DNA from: CAYFVR01 sp046541515
GTDB taxonomy: Bacteria; Desulfobacterota; Desulfobacteria; Desulfobacterales; Desulfococcaceae
NCBI GenBank assembly: GCA_046541515.1
Contig: JBKHDD010000054.1
Location: 1 to 26,633 of the forward strand
DNA: 26,633 nucleotides
Direction: 5' to 3'
This document shows, piece by piece, positions 25,152-26,633 of this stretch. The notes under the pieces were generated by a model, which saw nothing but the letters and a program-made list of their open reading frames with translations, had not been told where the DNA came from and ran no database searches. The translations under genes and the position numbers were made by a program. The number at the start of each line of letters is the position of its first letter. Position 1 is the stretch's first letter.

Positions 25152-25233
25152 CGCAATTATCCCCAAACGGTTTTTCATTCGCGACATTGAACTGCCGGAG
25201 CCCCCATAGCCGACAAAAAATGGATTCCGAACT

Positions 25234-25528
25234 ATGACGCAAATCATCCCGGAGATGGACGCCCAAGCGATGGCGGGGCCGCGAAAGATTCGTCCGAAAT
25301 GGCCGATTAAGTCAAAACCGCGGCCGTGGTCCAATGGCATGCCGAAGGCCGAATCTCCCAGTCCAGGGCCGCTCCGATTCCGAGGATATCGAGGACCCGA
25401 TTTTTTGCCGAATTGTTCCGGCGCAAGGTTTTCCCGCAGTGCAGGTGGAAGCTTCCGAACTTCGCGAGGAATTGGTCTGCCTGTCCGGCGCGTTGATTCA
25501 TGAAGCGCGAAAGGGAATCGGCGAATAA
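25234..25528 (+). pseudogene. Decayed UPF0175-family antitoxin-like gene
   Basis: No single frame is a gene, but three joined frames reproduce the family. ATG 25234 opens MTQIIPEMDAQAMAG; after a frame change near 25275-25285 the sequence reads DSSEMAD, a TAA stop (25308-25310), then VKTAAVVQWHAEGRISQSRAA and ISRTRFFAELFRRKV; after a second frame change near 25428-25432 it continues PAVQVEASELREEL and runs to TAA at 25528. The W-H-x-x-GRISQ-x-x-AA and SRxxF helix-turn-helix-like motif is the UPF0175 hallmark, as is the V-P-x-x-x-x-x-x-EL-xEE end. Intact members are often antitoxins next to a DUF3368 toxin; no toxin remains here. One stop plus two frameshifts make function very unlikely. Confidence 0.6.
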
Positions 25529-25547
25529 AACCACCAAAAGCGATTCC

Positions 25548-25936
25548 ATGAGCGAAAACCAAACCACCGGATGCAAGAAATCCTGGCGGGACGAATGTCT
25601 GCGCAGGACTTGCGGCTTCGCAAACGCCGGGGCGGCCGGCTTTACATCGACGTCGGGGATGACGGAAGGGTGTTGGGGGCGACGTTTTCTTTTTCCGCCG
25701 GACAAGCGGAGTCCGCGGGCAATCCGGGTATTTCCACCGAGACTACCCGGAAAATTTTGTCCATCCTTCGGGAAAAACCTTCGGCGGGTCGAAGGGAAAT
25801 GGCGCTGCGAATCGGGAACGTCACGGAGGACGGGGTTAAATTTCATCTGGAAAAGCTGAAATCCGAAGGGAAAATTCGGCGGGTCGGCCCGCGAAAGGGG
25901 GGAAAACGGGTAATTGCCCACGAGGAGACCGAATAA
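25548..25936 (+). pseudogene. Decayed AlbA_2 / winged-helix regulator with internal deletion
   Basis: ATG 25548 begins MSENQTTGCKKSWRDECLRRTCGFANA, matching the start of the Schlafen-type AlbA_2 domain; at 25629-25630 the frame breaks (two bases where a codon is expected) and the domain resumes as GGRLYIDVGDDGRVLGA in the next frame. After that only about 20 residues separate it from a C-terminal winged helix (TTRKILSILREKPSAGRREMALRIGN...GVKFHLEKLKSEGKIRRVGP). Intact COG2865-type proteins have several hundred residues between these parts, so most of the ATP-binding-like middle is gone. Conserved positions are also substituted (LYIGVDDDG expected, LYIDVGDDG seen). The in-frame 121-codon stretch from 25571 might still express a small winged-helix protein, but no ribosome site supports it. 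Confidence 0.7.
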
Positions 25937-25956
25937 CTTCGGCAAAACCTTCGGCC

Positions 25957-26009
25957 AAAAATGAAAGCGCCCGCGACCGACTCCCTCGGCCGCGGGCGCT
26001 TTCATTTTT
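25957..26009. terminator. Perfect 19-bp bidirectional terminator
   Basis: AAAAATGAAAGCGCCCGCG (25957-25975) and its exact complement (25991-26009) enclose a 15-base loop that itself contains a CCGA/TCGG pair. Each strand ends in TTTTT. It lies between the decayed regulator and the convergent HAD gene and resembles the 2051-2103 terminator in design, both having 19-bp arms that include an AATGAAA/TTTCATT-like segment. Confidence 0.85.
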
Positions 26010-26026
26010 CCAAAACCAAAATTCGT

Positions 26027-26633
26027 CTACACGCCCGCCAGTTCCGCAACCTCCGCCAAATTGGCGACGTGATACTCGGCCTTCAGTTCTCGGTTGTCGA
26101 AGGCCGCGAAAGGGACGCCGGCGGCGGCGGCCGCTTCCTGATCGGCCTCGGTGTCGCCCACGTAGAGCGCCAAGTCCGGCGTGATCTCGAAGGCGGCCAG
26201 CACCTGGTTCAGCCCCTCGGGGTCGGGCTTGGGCCGGGCCACGTCCAAGGCGGTCACCACCCGGTCGAACAGGCCGCCCAGCTCGAAGCGCTCCAGCACC
26301 AGCGGCATGGTGTCGGACCGATTGGTCACCACCGCCGTGCGCACCTTGGGCCGAAGCCGCCGAAGCAAGGGTTTCAGCTCCGGCATTTCCTTCATGTAGC
26401 CCACGAACTCCCGGTAGGTCATTTCCCGCCGAAAGGCGTCGGCCCGGCTCCGCTCCGCCGGATCGGGAAAAAGCATGGCCACCGCCTGGTCGGCGGTGGC
26501 CATGTGGGCGTATCGAAACTGCTCGTCGGTCATCTCCGGCCGGCCAAACTCGGCCAGGATGCGGTTGTAGTAATTCCGGTTGACGTCGGTGGTGTCAAAC
26601 ATAACCCCGTCGCAGTCCAGAATCACGGCGGCC
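26027..26633 (-). CDS. HAD-family phosphatase, phosphoglycolate-phosphatase-like (5' partial)
   Basis: The frame is open to the right edge, with two further codons before the GTG at 26626, so the true start is outside the window. Visible motifs: motif I LDCDGVMFDT (nucleophile D and acid D), a helical cap domain (about 20-85), motif II VVTNRS, the catalytic lysine in ARPKPDPEG, and motif III VGDTEADQEAAAAAGV. These are the standard HAD subfamily IA set; the cap and GDTEAD motif fit phosphoglycolate phosphatase or related small-molecule phosphatases. The exact substrate is not determinable. The gene ends 18 bases from a bidirectional terminator and has no visible operon partner. Confidence 0.88.
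   Translation of the reverse strand, partial: AAVILDCDGVMFDTTDVNRNYYNRILAEFGRPEMTDEQFRYAHMATADQAVAMLFPDPAERSRADAFRREMTYREFVGYMKEMPELKPLLRRLRPKVRTAVVTNRSDTMPLVLERFELGGLFDRVVTALDVARPKPDPEGLNQVLAAFEITPDLALYVGDTEADQEAAAAAGVPFAAFDNRELKAEYHVANLAEVAELAGV

Overview
The window is a high-GC chromosomal segment from a Gram-negative bacterium. I infer a Desulfobacterota-like (deltaproteobacterial) lineage. The grounds are the XdhC plus MobA-like/HD pair, a PEP-CTERM protein behind a sigma-54-type promoter, Uma2-family proteins, a chemoreceptor with little or no HAMP domain, and strong Shine-Dalgarno sites. No rRNA, tRNA, CRISPR array or phage gene is visible. Both edges cut genes: an XdhC-family gene at the left and a HAD phosphatase at the right.

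Left third (1-8.4 kb). A molybdenum-hydroxylase maturation pair (XdhC family, then a MobA-like nucleotidyltransferase fused to an HD domain) ends in a perfect 19-bp bidirectional terminator. Next, on the minus strand, come a secreted EF-hand protein, two tandem paralogous four-helix membrane proteins of unknown function, and a three-gene operon (ferritin-like diiron protein plus two EamA/DMT exporters). A GDSL/SGNH esterase on the plus strand converges on a VapBC-type toxin-antitoxin pair.

Middle (8.4-14.4 kb). dnaK (minus) has a GC-rich UUCG-loop terminator and is divergent from a 71-aa orphan protein. A 150-bp MITE-like element with inverted ends follows, then a secreted glycerophosphodiester phosphodiesterase, a PEP-CTERM protein preceded by a -24/-12 promoter, and a Uma2-family protein.

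Right half (14.4-25.1 kb). A co-oriented plus-strand block carries asnS, a second Uma2 gene overlapping der by 4 bases, a complete branched-chain-amino-acid-type ABC transporter (binding protein, LivH, LivM, LivG, LivF), and a methyl-accepting chemotaxis protein whose start appears to overlap livF. The transporter and receptor are likely one transcription unit, so uptake and taxis may share a ligand or binding protein. The receptor's sensory region is three tandem 135-residue modules in exact ungapped register; this is the most distinctive feature of the window.

Right end (25.1-26.6 kb). Two adjacent decayed genes were recovered by joining frames: a UPF0175-type antitoxin with a stop and frameshifts, and an AlbA_2/winged-helix regulator with a frameshift and a large internal deletion. 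A bidirectional terminator and the partial HAD phosphatase close the window. I did not find a clearly new multi-gene defence or metabolic system; the best novelty candidates are the triplicated chemoreceptor sensor and the tandem four-helix membrane proteins.
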